A stretch of DNA of 64,000 nucleotides from Candidatus Venteria ishoeyi (GCF_030378065.1 NZ_JAUCGJ010000010.1:38619-102618); one strand, 5' to 3'; numbered from the stretch's first letter, positions 46,080 through 54,716 are shown. Notes: generated by a model not told the origin, from the letters alone. Numbers and translations: made by a program.

Positions 46080-46086
46080 AAAAATA

Positions 46087-46335
46087 ATGAAAACAGCAAA
46101 GTTATTTATGAATGGCAGAAGTCAGGCTGTGCGTCTGCCAAAAGAATTCCGGCTGGAAGGCAATGAGGTAGAAATTAGCAGGCAAGGCAATAGCATTGTG
46201 CTTGTACCCATTGTCAATCAATGGCAGCAAATGTTTGAAAAGCTGGATAAATTATCTGTTGCCGAAGATTTTATGATTGACAGAGAGCAGCCACCCGTAC
46301 AAAAACGCCCTGAACTGGATGATTTTTTTCAATGA
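46087..46335 (+). CDS. vapB: VapB-type antitoxin (AbrB/VagC fold)
   Basis: 82 residues from the ATG at 46087. The N-terminal swapped-hairpin DNA-binding domain reads AKLFMNGRSQAVRLPKEFRL, typical of VagC/VapB antitoxins, and the C-terminal acidic tail (PELDDFFQ) should bind the toxin. The frame runs upstream to 45967 through the palindrome, but that extension is not credible. The stop overlaps the vapC start by four bases (ATGA). Confidence 0.93.
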   Translation: MKTAKLFMNGRSQAVRLPKEFRLEGNEVEISRQGNSIVLVPIVNQWQQMFEKLDKLSVAEDFMIDREQPPVQKRPELDDFFQ

Positions 46336-46733
46336 AATATATGCTGGATACCAATACCTGCATTTATTTGATGAAAGGAAAACCAGCCTGTGTGCGTGAA
46401 AAAATGCTTTCCCTTCATGGGCAAGAATTTTTTCTTTCCTCCATTGTGATTTCAGAATTATGGTTTGGCGTATTTAAAAGTCAGCAAGTCGATAAAAACA
46501 CCCTGATCTTAAAGTGTTTTCTTGAGCCTTTTACCGAACTGACTTATGGTGATGCCGCCAATCAGGTTTATGGCAATATACGTGCAAAGCTGCAAAAAAT
46601 GGGAACACCCATTGGATCATTGGATATGCTGATTGCGGCACATGCACTTGCGGAAAGTGCTTGTTTGGTTTCAAATAATACCAAGGAATTTTCCCGTGTT
46701 GAGGGACTGGTGCTTGAGAACTGGATAGTTTGA
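46332..46733 (+). CDS. vapC: VapC-type PIN-domain ribonuclease toxin
   Basis: 133 residues. The PIN acidic residues are visible: Asp in KYMLDTNTCIYLM, Glu in SSIVISELWFGV, Asp in GTPIGSLDMLIAAHAL, and a final acidic/Asn position near LVSNNTKEF. VapC toxins cleave tRNA or rRNA and are held inactive by VapB. Translation is coupled to vapB. About 40 bases after its stop a dyad-repeat block begins. Confidence 0.93.
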   Translation: MKYMLDTNTCIYLMKGKPACVREKMLSLHGQEFFLSSIVISELWFGVFKSQQVDKNTLILKCFLEPFTELTYGDAANQVYGNIRAKLQKMGTPIGSLDMLIAAHALAESACLVSNNTKEFSRVEGLVLENWIV

Positions 46734-46774
46734 CTATGATAAAGGCAGGTAAAATGGTCATTGTTCAGAATCCC

Positions 46775-47050
46775 GTAGGGATAGCACCTGGGATGGTGAA
46801 AATCATCATTATTTTGCTATCTTTAGAAGATGAAATTAGTTCGTTTTTATTCCGAATTAAGCCCCAACGGGGCGCGTTAATATAGCCAGGGGTAGCACCC
46901 CTGGATTGTGTATTTTCACCGTTTACGCCCTGAAAGGGCAATTTAAAGATATTGCAATCATTTTAATATGCCCTTTCAGGGCGCAATCGTACTATTCTCT
47001 ACCCTGGGGCGATGCCCCAGGCTATATTAAAATGCCCCTTTGGGGCGTGT
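46775..47050. repeat. Interspersed G+C-rich dyad repeat block, copy 2 (inverted)
   Basis: It contains CCCCAACGGGGC, CCAGGGGTAGCACCCCTGG, GCCCTGAAAGGGC, GCCCTTTCAGGGC, CCTGGGGCGATGCCCCAGG and GCCCCTTTGGGGC in the reverse order and orientation of the blocks at 20.5 and 54.4 kb. It fills most of the 473-base gap between vapC and the DUF1566 gene. The rest includes a CCGCTTCAAGCGGTG dyad and an AAAGGAGG ribosome site at the right end. Confidence 0.9.
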
Positions 47051-47206
47051 GGAACAAAAAGTGACTGAACAATCTGGAAATAATTTGAGAGATTTTCACC
47101 ACCCCAGATAGCACCGCTTCAAGCGGTGTTATCCCTTGAAACAAGCGAGATGCTTGTATCAACAAAGGTACATTTTAGCTATACCATGTAAAAAAGGAGG
47201 TAATTA

Positions 47207-48322
47207 ATGTTATTTTATCGAGTAGTTACGTTTATTGCATTAATTTTCAGCTTATGGGGCAGTATTGCGCTGGCAGACAATGGTGCTGTTGGTGAGTATC
47301 TACGAAACAGAAGTGCTCTTCCTGCTCCGGTAGTGCCTACTCCAGTATTGCCTTCAAGTGAAAAGAACCAATGGCGTATTATTACCCGGAAAGTATCTAC
47401 CATTCGTGCCATGAAAAAAGGTGTTTTTGAGCCAACGGCTAATTTTCAAAAACGAGTGCAAAACAAAACTACCGCACTGGAGAAAAAAATCAACACGGCA
47501 GCAAAACAAGGGGATAAAAATTATCAGGCAGGCATCGGCACCATGACGGCTTATGATGCAGACCACCAAATTATGACGCTAAAACTTGTCTGGAAAAAGG
47601 AAGTCAAAACATTAATAAGCGGACTGAAGCAAAAAACAGGTATTATCAATATTCCCTATCAAACAGCAGAAGCTATTTTCAGCCAGCAGAAAACTCATCC
47701 ACTTTTTATCAGCATACACGGGGTCAATCAAAACCTGCAATGGAATATTGCCTTGAGTGCGGGTGGTAAACACTATTCGGTAAGTAACCGTGATAACAGC
47801 AAAATAACTGCTGCTAACAATACCATAGTGGGCAGCACTAACGACAAAAGTATCAAGCGTTATATCGTTAATGACAATGGCACGGCAGTGGATACGGTGA
47901 CAGGCTTGATGTGGATGCGCTGTTTGATCGGACAGCAATGGACTGGGCAGGGATGTTCGGGCAAAGCAGGGGCATTTAAATGGCAAGATGCAACGAGGCA
48001 AACTGCTAATTTTGCCGGACTTGATGATTGGCGCATACCGACTATCACAGAGTTGCGAAGTTTGGTGTATTGCAGTAGTGGCAAACCGGATTATTTTAAT
48101 CCTGATGTCAATAAGGCGCACTTTATGTGTGATGGAAATTATAAAAAACCAACATTGGTACATGCGGTATTTCCTGATGCGCCTACAAGTATTGTCTGGT
48201 CAGGCTCGCCCTATGCCGCCCTTTCAGGCGACGCCTGGGGCGTGAGCTTCGGCCTTGGGGCCGACGGCTACGGCGACCGTGGCTACAGCCGGCACGTTCG
48301 CCTGGTGCGCGACGGACAGTGA
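47207..48322 (+). CDS. Exported DUF1566 (Lcl C-terminal domain) protein, candidate DGR target
   Basis: 371 residues with a strong AAGGAGG site and a signal peptide ending near SIALADN. Residues 30-210 are unassigned, with helical and charged segments. From about 220 (NDNGTAVDTVTGLMWMRC) the DUF1566/Lcl domain begins: WQDATRQTANFAGLDDWRIPTITEL, a C-type-lectin-like fold. The end (AWGVSFGLGADGYGD, then HVRLVRDGQ) is the position that varies in DGR targets of this family. The last ~120 bases switch to about 72% G+C with NNC-rich codons, unlike the rest of the gene. Probably a periplasmic or surface ligand-binding protein. Confidence 0.82.
   Translation: MLFYRVVTFIALIFSLWGSIALADNGAVGEYLRNRSALPAPVVPTPVLPSSEKNQWRIITRKVSTIRAMKKGVFEPTANFQKRVQNKTTALEKKINTAAKQGDKNYQAGIGTMTAYDADHQIMTLKLVWKKEVKTLISGLKQKTGIINIPYQTAEAIFSQQKTHPLFISIHGVNQNLQWNIALSAGGKHYSVSNRDNSKITAANNTIVGSTNDKSIKRYIVNDNGTAVDTVTGLMWMRCLIGQQWTGQGCSGKAGAFKWQDATRQTANFAGLDDWRIPTITELRSLVYCSSGKPDYFNPDVNKAHFMCDGNYKKPTLVHAVFPDAPTSIVWSGSPYAALSGDAWGVSFGLGADGYGDRGYSRHVRLVRDGQ
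48203..48319 (+). other. Candidate DGR variable repeat at the 3' end of the DUF1566 gene
   Basis: By hand count 86 of the 120 bases 48201-48320 are G or C, against well under half upstream. Many codons are GGC, GAC, GCC, TAC and AGC, as expected from mutagenised AAC codons, and adenines on the coding strand are scarce. Fixed-looking codons (TGG, GTG, TTC, CAC GTT CGC CTG GTG CGC) interleave with the variable ones. No template repeat or reverse transcriptase is in the window. Confidence 0.55.
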
Positions 48323-48352
48323 CCTTTGCTTTTTGCATTTTTAGAAAAAATC

Positions 48353-48460
48353 ATGTACGCAGTAGAATTTGAAACAGATATTTCAGGAAATTTTGTAAAA
48401 ATCCCGGCACATCTGTTAAATCAGATAGCAAGGCATCAGCATGTAATAAATGATTATTAA
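48353..48460 (+). pseudogene. Short antitoxin-like ORF, probably a remnant
   Basis: 35 residues: MYAVEFETDISGNFVKIPAH and then LLNQIARHQHVINDY. The beginning matches the start of small antitoxin-like proteins (M-x-A-V/I-E-F-E plus IP), but the normal continuation is missing after ~33 residues. No toxin gene follows. It lies just after the DUF1566 gene. Confidence 0.4.
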
Positions 48461-48461
48461 T

Positions 48462-48569
48462 GTAGAGCCGTTGCACTGCAACAACTCTACCTGAACGAAG
48501 CCACAAAACAGGGGGCTTCAACTAACTGTTATGTTTTATCTGAATTGAGACGTAGCAGTGCTACGTCTC
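48462..48569. repeat. Two small dyads of the GTAGAG/CTCTAC type
   Basis: GTAGAG...GTTGCA/TGCAAC...CTCTAC spans 48462-48490, and GAGACGTAGCA/TGCTACGTCTC spans 48547-48569 with a one-base loop. Both resemble dispersed intergenic dyads; the second may fold ahead of the next gene. Confidence 0.5.
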
Positions 48570-48610
48570 TACCCACAATTAAATACAGGCAAACACAGGA
48601 AAAAATAAAC

Positions 48611-49681
48611 ATGAAATACTGGTTTTTAATACTGTTACTAACATCTTCCACTCTGATTATTTCACCGCTGGCACAGGCTAATTCCTATGCCGAGCAGGCG
48701 GAAAAACGCCTGGAAAATATGGTACGTAATAAAATTAAGGAATTAAAGGGTATTGCCAACAGCACCGACTCAAAGCATGATGATAATATCAAACCCTTTG
48801 TGTTAAGCACCCATATCCGCAGTTTCAGCGACATTCCCAAAGCCATTGATGCCGATATTGCTGAAATTCGCCAGACCATACGTTTATTAATACGGGTTGT
48901 GGCAACTGATATTGAAGTGAGCGGTGGTCATAGCGGGGCTTTAACCTTGACGGACAAGGGGGATATTCGTTATGAAAAAAATCCCAATCTTTCTGACAAA
49001 CTCAATGAAAAACGTGAACAGTTATTAAAAGCCAATCTTTCCAATAGCGTTTCGGTTCACAGTGCCGCGCTGGCAATTAAAATGTTGACCAATATCAACA
49101 AGACCCTGAAACAACAGGCTGGCACAACTAAAAATCGTAAACAAAAAGAAAAAATCTATATGACGCAGGCAATTTATATTTATGAAATGGCAGATATTGT
49201 CTTGGAATTGATAGATAGTGTGACGCTGGATGGAAAGTCCGCTATTGACAAGTTGCATCAGGATACCAAAAAACGGGTGGATGCCAGGGTCAAAGATATT
49301 GCTGTGCGTCTTAATGAAACCGAACAACTGCAAAAAGAGGGCTTGCTCAATACCGTGCAGGCCGATAAGGAACGGGAAAGCCTGCGACTCATGGCACGGG
49401 CAAACACCCAAACCCTGGAAGCATGGAATGATCTGCAAAAGGAAATGACAACACAGCAAAATATTCTGAATACGTTGAAAAGCAAACAAAGACTGATAAA
49501 ACACAAACGCGATATGGCAAAAACCCAACTGGAAACCCTGCGGGATTTGCGCCAGTTTGCGGAATTGCGTGATGCGATTGGCAGCATGGATGATTTGGTT
49601 GCAGCCATTGCCGGTTTGGATTTGTTGATTCTGGATGAGCGGACGGTGCAGGAATTGTTAGGTTATTCTTCGGAAGAATAA
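48611..49681 (+). CDS. Exported coiled-coil protein of unknown function
   Basis: 356 residues from the ATG at 48611; the frame is open to 48545 but only this start gives a signal peptide (MKYWFLILLLTSSTLIISP, then AQA). The mature protein is almost wholly helical, with charged coiled-coil stretches (RVKDIAVRLNETEQLQKEGL and LKSKQRLIKHKRDMAKTQLE). No family recognised. It has its own terminator. Confidence 0.75.
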   Translation: MKYWFLILLLTSSTLIISPLAQANSYAEQAEKRLENMVRNKIKELKGIANSTDSKHDDNIKPFVLSTHIRSFSDIPKAIDADIAEIRQTIRLLIRVVATDIEVSGGHSGALTLTDKGDIRYEKNPNLSDKLNEKREQLLKANLSNSVSVHSAALAIKMLTNINKTLKQQAGTTKNRKQKEKIYMTQAIYIYEMADIVLELIDSVTLDGKSAIDKLHQDTKKRVDARVKDIAVRLNETEQLQKEGLLNTVQADKERESLRLMARANTQTLEAWNDLQKEMTTQQNILNTLKSKQRLIKHKRDMAKTQLETLRDLRQFAELRDAIGSMDDLVAAIAGLDLLILDERTVQELLGYSSEE

Positions 49682-49726
49682 CCTGATAAGCCCCACCCAT
49701 ATTGAAATCAGTGAAAATAGTTTTAC

Positions 49727-49756
49727 GGATAACACCCCCTTGAAGGGGTGTTATCC
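49727..49756 (+). terminator. Rho-independent-type terminator
   Basis: The 12-bp stem GGATAACACCCC/GGGGTGTTATCC with a six-base loop is followed by ATCATTTTTT, 46 bases after the coiled-coil gene stop. Confidence 0.75.
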
Positions 49757-49861
49757 ATCATTTTTTAGTCGCACGGTGGCTAAAAATTGCCAATAATTCA
49801 CTATTAATTGTGCCTATATCAGTTAAAATACGGCTTTTCATTTTTGAACAAATAAAAAATC

Positions 49862-50278
49862 ATGACAAATACAGCAAAAATCAAATGGATTGAAGGTGCC
49901 ACTTTAATGGCAGAATCTGGCAGCGGTCACGCAATTGTGCTTGATGGCCCGCCGGAAGTGGGTGGACAGGATTTAGGCACGAGGCCGATGGAACTTATCC
50001 TGATGGGATTGGGTGGTTGTACGGCGCTGGATATTCGCCATATTCTGGAAAAAAGCCGTCAGGTGATGACGGGGCTGGAAATTCAGGTTTCAGGTGATCG
50101 TGCGGAAGCAGATCCCAAAGTTTATACCAAGATTCATATGCATTTCGTGGTTGGCGGGGAAGACCTTAAGCCTAAGCAGGTTGAACGCGCCATCGAACTC
50201 TCTGCGGAAAAATATTGCTCAGTGGCGCAAATGCTGTGCAAAACGGCTGAAATTACTCACAGCTTTGAGATCCAATAA
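49862..50278 (+). CDS. OsmC-family protein
   Basis: 138 residues. Typical OsmC/YhfA features are GGQDLGTRPMELILMGLGGCTALDI, where the first redox Cys follows GG, and SAEKYCSVAQML with the second Cys. Such proteins reduce organic hydroperoxides or stay uncharacterised (YhfA subgroup). Its stop is one base before the ccmB ATG, an unusual partner. Confidence 0.9.
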   Translation: MTNTAKIKWIEGATLMAESGSGHAIVLDGPPEVGGQDLGTRPMELILMGLGGCTALDIRHILEKSRQVMTGLEIQVSGDRAEADPKVYTKIHMHFVVGGEDLKPKQVERAIELSAEKYCSVAQMLCKTAEITHSFEIQ

Positions 50279-50279
50279 G

Positions 50280-50957
50280 ATGCATGAAGCCTTACATGCA
50301 TTCTGGGTATTGCTCAAACGGGATATGACGCTGGCTTACCGGCATCGGGGCGAGCTTGCTAATCCGCTGCTGTTTTTTGTTATTGTTGTCAGTTTATTTC
50401 CGCTGGGCGTGGGGCCGGATTCCAAAACCCTGCAAGTGATTGGCCCCGGCATTATCTGGGTCGCTGCGCTGTTAGCCGCCATGCTGTCGCTCGATAGCCT
50501 GTTTCGCTCCGATTATGACGATGGTGCTTTAGAACAACTCAGCCTGAGTCCTTACCCTTTGTCTTTAATGGTATTGGCTAAGGTATTTGCGCATTGGCTG
50601 GTTACAGGATTGCCGCTGATTCTGATTGCGCCGATTTTAGGGGTGGTGATGTTTCTACCCGCAGAATCTACCTGGACTTTGATATTTACTTTGGCATTGG
50701 GGACACCGGTGTTGAGTCTGGTGGGGTCAATTGGCGTGGCCTTAACCGTTGGCTTGCAACGCGGTGGCGTTTTATTATCGCTGCTGGTGTTGCCCTTATA
50801 TATTCCGGTTTTGATTTTTGCAGCCAACGCCGTCAATAATGCGGCAATTGGCATGGACGTATCAGGACAATTGTTTTTTCTTGGCGCATTATTAGTGCTG
50901 GCACTGACATTAACGCCGCTGGCAACTGCGAGCGCGTTGCGCATCTCTTTGAACTAG
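50280..50957 (+). CDS. ccmB: Heme exporter protein CcmB
   Basis: 225 residues with six hydrophobic helices. It has the N-terminal CcmB start (FWVLLKRDMTLAYRHRGELANPLLFF), SLDSLFRSDYDDGALEQLSLSP and LVLPLYIPVLIFAA. The reading frame extends upstream to 50094 within osmC, but the ATG at 50280 gives the family-length protein. CcmB is the membrane part of the CcmAB ATPase of system I cytochrome c maturation. The ATPase gene ccmA, normally just upstream, is absent here. Confidence 0.93.
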   Translation: MHEALHAFWVLLKRDMTLAYRHRGELANPLLFFVIVVSLFPLGVGPDSKTLQVIGPGIIWVAALLAAMLSLDSLFRSDYDDGALEQLSLSPYPLSLMVLAKVFAHWLVTGLPLILIAPILGVVMFLPAESTWTLIFTLALGTPVLSLVGSIGVALTVGLQRGGVLLSLLVLPLYIPVLIFAANAVNNAAIGMDVSGQLFFLGALLVLALTLTPLATASALRISLN

Positions 50958-50971
50958 TACAGCGAACACTA

Positions 50972-50995
50972 AGGAGTGAGGATAAAATAAATACC
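50972..50995. mobile_element. Left-end fragment of the AGGAGTGAG MITE-like element
   Basis: AGGAGTGAGGATAAAATAAA matches the left end of copy B. It is followed by an ACTGG-AGTCCTT/AAGGACT-CCAGT hairpin instead of the usual interior, so it is a fragment or recombinant. Confidence 0.6.
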
Positions 50996-51062
50996 GTAGG
51001 ACTGGCAGTCCTTTAAGGACTACCAGTCCTGAAGTTATTATTTGTTTTTACCAGTTACTGTA

Positions 51063-51171
51063 CTAGTACATCAGCAAGCTTATTTTGACGGAAGTGCAGA
51101 CCTGACAGGTTTTAAAAACCTGTCAGGTCTTTGGTATGAAGCCCGACAATAGAATGTTGCTGATGTACTAG
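51063..51171. repeat. 109-bp element with 15-bp inverted ends and an inner 33-bp hairpin
   Basis: Outer arms CTAGTACATCAGCAA and TTGCTGATGTACTAG are exact inverted repeats (51063-51077 and 51157-51171). Inside, AGACCTGACAGGTTTT pairs exactly with AAAACCTGTCAGGTCT around one A (51098-51130). It sits between ccmB and ccmC and could be a small mobile dyad that also ends the ccmB transcript. The remaining 100 bases to ccmC show nothing clear. Confidence 0.8.
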
Positions 51172-51276
51172 GCTGAGTTCGATGTAAGCTAGGTTATTGA
51201 TAGCATGTGCTGAATTTAAGCAGTTTTTATTGAAAATAACAGACGTTAGTTTCAAGTTTGAATGAGGATTATCACG

Positions 51277-52020
51277 ATGTGGAAATGGTTAATTAAACTG
51301 GCATCACCCCAGCGTTTTTATGAGTTCTCCGGGAAACTGATTCCCTGGTTTAACTGGAGCTTTCTGATTTTATGCGTGGCGGGTTTGTATTACGGCTTGA
51401 TTGTCGCGCCGATGGATTATCAGCAGGGTGACAGCTACCGCATTATGTTTGTGCATGTACCTGCCGCCTGGATGTCGATGTTTATCTATATTGTGATGGC
51501 AATTGCCGGTGGCGTGGGGTTAATCTGGCGCACTAAACTTTCGGAAATCATCGCTGCAAGCTCTGCCCCTATCGGTGCCTCTTTTGCTTTTCTGGCACTG
51601 GTCACTGGTTCTTTATGGGGTAAACCCATGTGGGGTACCTGGTGGATTTGGGATGGTCGCCTGACTTCCGAGCTGATTTTGTTCTTTTTATACATTGGTG
51701 TCATTGCCTTAAACAACGCCATTGAAGACCCGCGTAACGCTGCGCGCGCTTCTGCTGTGCTGGCTCTGGTTGGCGTGGTCAATATCCCGATTATTCATTA
51801 TTCTGTGGAATGGTGGAACACATTGCATCAGGGTACAACTGTCATGAAAATGAGTGGCCCTTCCATCCATATCGACATGTTGATTCCTTTATTATTAATG
51901 GCGGTTGCTTTCAAACTCTATTATGCGGCGGTATTAATGATGAGCGCGAGAACTGAACTGCTAGAGCGTGAGCGTAACAGCAGTTGGGTACAGGAAGTTA
52001 TCAGCACGGCGCGTTCTTAA
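51277..52020 (+). CDS. ccmC: Heme exporter protein CcmC
   Basis: 247 residues from the ATG at 51277 (GAGG upstream); an ATG at 51262 would add five residues. Six helices, with the heme-handling WWD domain WGTWWIWDGRLTSELILFF and external histidines near FVHVPAAWMS and IIHYSVEWWNTLHQ. CcmC loads heme onto CcmE for cytochrome c maturation. No ccmD or ccmE follows; an fmdB gene is next. Confidence 0.94.
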   Translation: MWKWLIKLASPQRFYEFSGKLIPWFNWSFLILCVAGLYYGLIVAPMDYQQGDSYRIMFVHVPAAWMSMFIYIVMAIAGGVGLIWRTKLSEIIAASSAPIGASFAFLALVTGSLWGKPMWGTWWIWDGRLTSELILFFLYIGVIALNNAIEDPRNAARASAVLALVGVVNIPIIHYSVEWWNTLHQGTTVMKMSGPSIHIDMLIPLLLMAVAFKLYYAAVLMMSARTELLERERNSSWVQEVISTARS

Positions 52021-52122
52021 GCTGCGATGAAATATTTCATGGATTGATTTTTGTTCATCGCCCCCTCACAATAGTGGAATTATTTTTAACCCTGATCTTA
52101 ATATTTGAGGAGATTCAGAGAT

Positions 52123-52365
52123 ATGCCTATTTATGAATATGCTTGTGATGCTTGTAAACATGAGCTGGAAATTATTCAAAAAATGAGTGATGAGCCAGAA
52201 ACCGTTTGTCCTTCTTGTGGCGAAGAGACTTTAAAAAAACGTATTTCTGCGGCAGGTTTTCGCTTAAAAGGCGGCGGCTGGTATGAGACTGATTTTAAAA
52301 ACAGCACCCCGCCTGCTTCTGGTGGTGGTGGCGGTTGTGGCGGCGGTAGTTGCGGCTGCGCTTAA
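52123..52365 (+). CDS. FmdB-family zinc-ribbon protein
   Basis: 80 residues from the ATG at 52123. The start MPIYEYACDACKHELE with CxxC, then CPSCGEETLKKRISAAGFRLKGGGWYETDFK, is the FmdB family pattern, with a Gly/Cys-rich end (GGGGCGGGSCGCA). The four cysteines form a zinc ribbon; a regulatory role was proposed from FmdB of methylotrophs. In many proteobacteria it precedes aspS; here it does not. Confidence 0.9.
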   Translation: MPIYEYACDACKHELEIIQKMSDEPETVCPSCGEETLKKRISAAGFRLKGGGWYETDFKNSTPPASGGGGGCGGGSCGCA

Positions 52366-52423
52366 GAAAACACTAAACGCATTTTCTTAATGGTAATTTT
52401 TATTACAAGCTTTTAATTGACTT

Positions 52424-54208
52424 ATGTTCAAAGCCACTTTTATTATTTTATTGCTGGGTTTAGCCCTTTTTTCCAAAGCCTGGGCAGTACATGGCGTGGC
52501 GCTGGGGGCAATGCCAAAGTATCCGGCTGGCTTCAAGCATTTTGATTATGTGAATCCTAACGCGCCTAAAGGTGGCAAAATCACCTTATCGGCGCGTGGC
52601 AGTTTTGATTCATTTAATCCTTATGTGTTAAAAGGCATTGCCGCAGAAGGTTCTGGCTTATTGGTGGAAACGCTGATGGCAACCAGCCAGGATGAGCCGT
52701 TTAGCATGTATGGCCTGCTGGCAGATGATGTTGAACTGGCAGGCGATCAGTTGTCGGTCACTTTTCATCTGAACCCGGCAGCAAAATTTGCCAATGGCAA
52801 GCCAGTGTTGGCAGCCGATGTTAAATTTTCTTTTGAAAGCCTGACCGGCCCTCAAGGACATCCACATTACCAGGTTTATTGGCGTGATATTAGTGCCTGT
52901 GAAGTGCTGGATGATGCGCGGGTGCGCTTTCATTTTAAGCAGGTTAATCGTGAACTGCACATGATTATCGGACAACTACCGGTGTTTTCACGGGATTGGT
53001 TGATGGATAAAACCCTGGATAAGGTGACTAGCTCGCCTATTGGCAGCGGCCCTTATCTGCTGTTGTCACATAAAACCGGCAAAGATGTGATTTATCAGCG
53101 CCGCGATGATTACTGGGGCTGGCATCTTAACGTCAACCAAGGCCGTTTTAATTTTGCTCAAGTACATTATAAATATTACAAAGATCAGGAAATTACTTTA
53201 GAGGCACTGAAAGCGGGAGATTTTGACTTTCTGGACATCAGTAGCTCCCGGCAATGGGCGCGCGATCTTGAAGGTGAAAAATTCGAGCGCGGGAAACTGA
53301 TCAAAACGATTTTGCCACATAAAAACAATGCGGGGATGCAGGCTTTTATTTTTAATCTGCGCAAGCCGCTGTTTCAGGATATTCAGGTGCGCCGGGCATT
53401 AAACCTGGCTTTTGATTTTGAATGGACTAATCAGAATTTATTTTTTAATCAATATACCCGCTGTGACAGCTATTTTAGTAACAGCGAGCTGGCTGCCAGT
53501 GGTTTGCCGGATGCAGAAGAGTTACAGTTATTAGAACCATTACGCAAGCATTTGCCTGATGCGGTATTTAGCAAGGTTTGGCAGCCGGTAACAACAGCAA
53601 AACCCGGTAGCTTGCGTATGAACCTGCGTCAGGCTAAAAAATTACTCAATGCCGCTGGTTGGAAAGTCACTAACGGTGGACAGGTTTTACACAATGCCCA
53701 GGGTAAACCTTTTCATTTCAAAATTATTCTGATGGACAAGGCTTTTGAGCGTATTGTTGCGCCGTTTGCCCGAAACTTAAAAAAACTGGGTATTGCAGTT
53801 GAATATCGCACAGTTGACCGCGCTTTATACAAAAAACATCTGGATAATTTTGATTACGACATGGTGGTGATGAGCTTTCCACAGTCGCAATCGCCGGGTA
53901 ATGAGCAGGCAAACTATTGGCATAGTCAGGCATTTGCGCGCAAAGGCTCTAATAATTACCTGGGCGTTAAGCATCCCGCTATCGATCAGCTAGTCGAGAA
54001 CTTAATTGAAGCCGACAGTTACGATGCGCTACGCACGGCAAGCCGCGCCCTGGATCGGGTCTTGTTGCAGGGTGACTATCTGGTGCCGCAGTGGTATATC
54101 AATGGACATCGCGTGGTGTATCAAAATCGTTTTGGTCGCCCCCGGCAGTTGCCCTTGTATTATCCGAATGGCGAGGGGGTTGTGAGAAATACCTGGTGGG
54201 TGCAATAA
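52424..54208 (+). CDS. Family 5 extracellular solute-binding protein (YejA-like)
   Basis: 594 residues with a signal peptide (FIILLLGLALFSKAWA). Family 5 binding protein features are GALPKYP-like GAMPKYPAGF, NPNAPKGGKITLSARGSFDSFN and the VRRALNLAFDFEWTN segment. It resembles YejA-type oligopeptide binders (microcin C uptake in E. coli). No permease or ATPase gene adjoins it, so it is an orphan or works with a transporter elsewhere. A triple GGTTTAC repeat follows its stop (about 54212-54232). Confidence 0.88.
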   Translation: MFKATFIILLLGLALFSKAWAVHGVALGAMPKYPAGFKHFDYVNPNAPKGGKITLSARGSFDSFNPYVLKGIAAEGSGLLVETLMATSQDEPFSMYGLLADDVELAGDQLSVTFHLNPAAKFANGKPVLAADVKFSFESLTGPQGHPHYQVYWRDISACEVLDDARVRFHFKQVNRELHMIIGQLPVFSRDWLMDKTLDKVTSSPIGSGPYLLLSHKTGKDVIYQRRDDYWGWHLNVNQGRFNFAQVHYKYYKDQEITLEALKAGDFDFLDISSSRQWARDLEGEKFERGKLIKTILPHKNNAGMQAFIFNLRKPLFQDIQVRRALNLAFDFEWTNQNLFFNQYTRCDSYFSNSELAASGLPDAEELQLLEPLRKHLPDAVFSKVWQPVTTAKPGSLRMNLRQAKKLLNAAGWKVTNGGQVLHNAQGKPFHFKIILMDKAFERIVAPFARNLKKLGIAVEYRTVDRALYKKHLDNFDYDMVVMSFPQSQSPGNEQANYWHSQAFARKGSNNYLGVKHPAIDQLVENLIEADSYDALRTASRALDRVLLQGDYLVPQWYINGHRVVYQNRFGRPRQLPLYYPNGEGVVRNTWWVQ

Positions 54209-54360
54209 TCGGTTTACGGTTTACGGTTTACGGGCATATCAGCATCTTTGCGGGAGAAATAGCATCGTCTAATCCCCCCGCTTATGCCAGGGTGATCGCA
54301 TTAATTTTCCTTGAAAAACAAAGAGGTTACATAACCTTTATTTTCCATGCACAAGGTTAA

Positions 54361-54716
54361 AACCTTCGCCTTTCAGGCGAACAGATTTATCTCTGATGTT
54401 TAACGGTAAAACTTAAAATATGGGTTTTAACACTAACACCCCAAAGGGGTATTTTAATATAGCTTGGGGCAACGCCCCAAGGTAGAGAATGACACGTTTA
54501 CGCCCTGAAAGGGCAGGTTAAAATGATTGCAATATTTTAATTTGCCCTTTCAGGGCGTGAATGGCACGGATACAATTCCAGGGGTGTTACCCCTGGCTAT
54601 ATTAATGCGCCCCGTTGGGGCTAAACAACAGGGCTTGTCCGCCCTGTATCTCGGCTTTCAGCCGCCAAATGCTCTAACCCACCCGTCTTTTAGCGGGTGG
54701 TTGTTTAGTTTTTTAA
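54361..54716. repeat. Interspersed G+C-rich dyad repeat block, copy 3
   Basis: It starts with the same AAAACCTTCGCCTTTCAGGC segment as copy 1 and ends with the same CGTCTTTTAGCGGGTGGTTG segment; most of the length is near-identical to 20533-20960 with an internal swap of units. It holds most of the 626-base gap before gspJ; the last ~120 bases show nothing recognisable. Confidence 0.9.

Noticed and set aside
45967..46086. N-terminal extension of VapB by 40 residues
   Set aside because: It would translate the operator palindrome; the conserved domain begins at 46087 with a good ribosome site.
50094..50279. Long N-terminal extension of CcmB
   Set aside because: It runs out of frame through osmC; the family-length protein starts at 50280.
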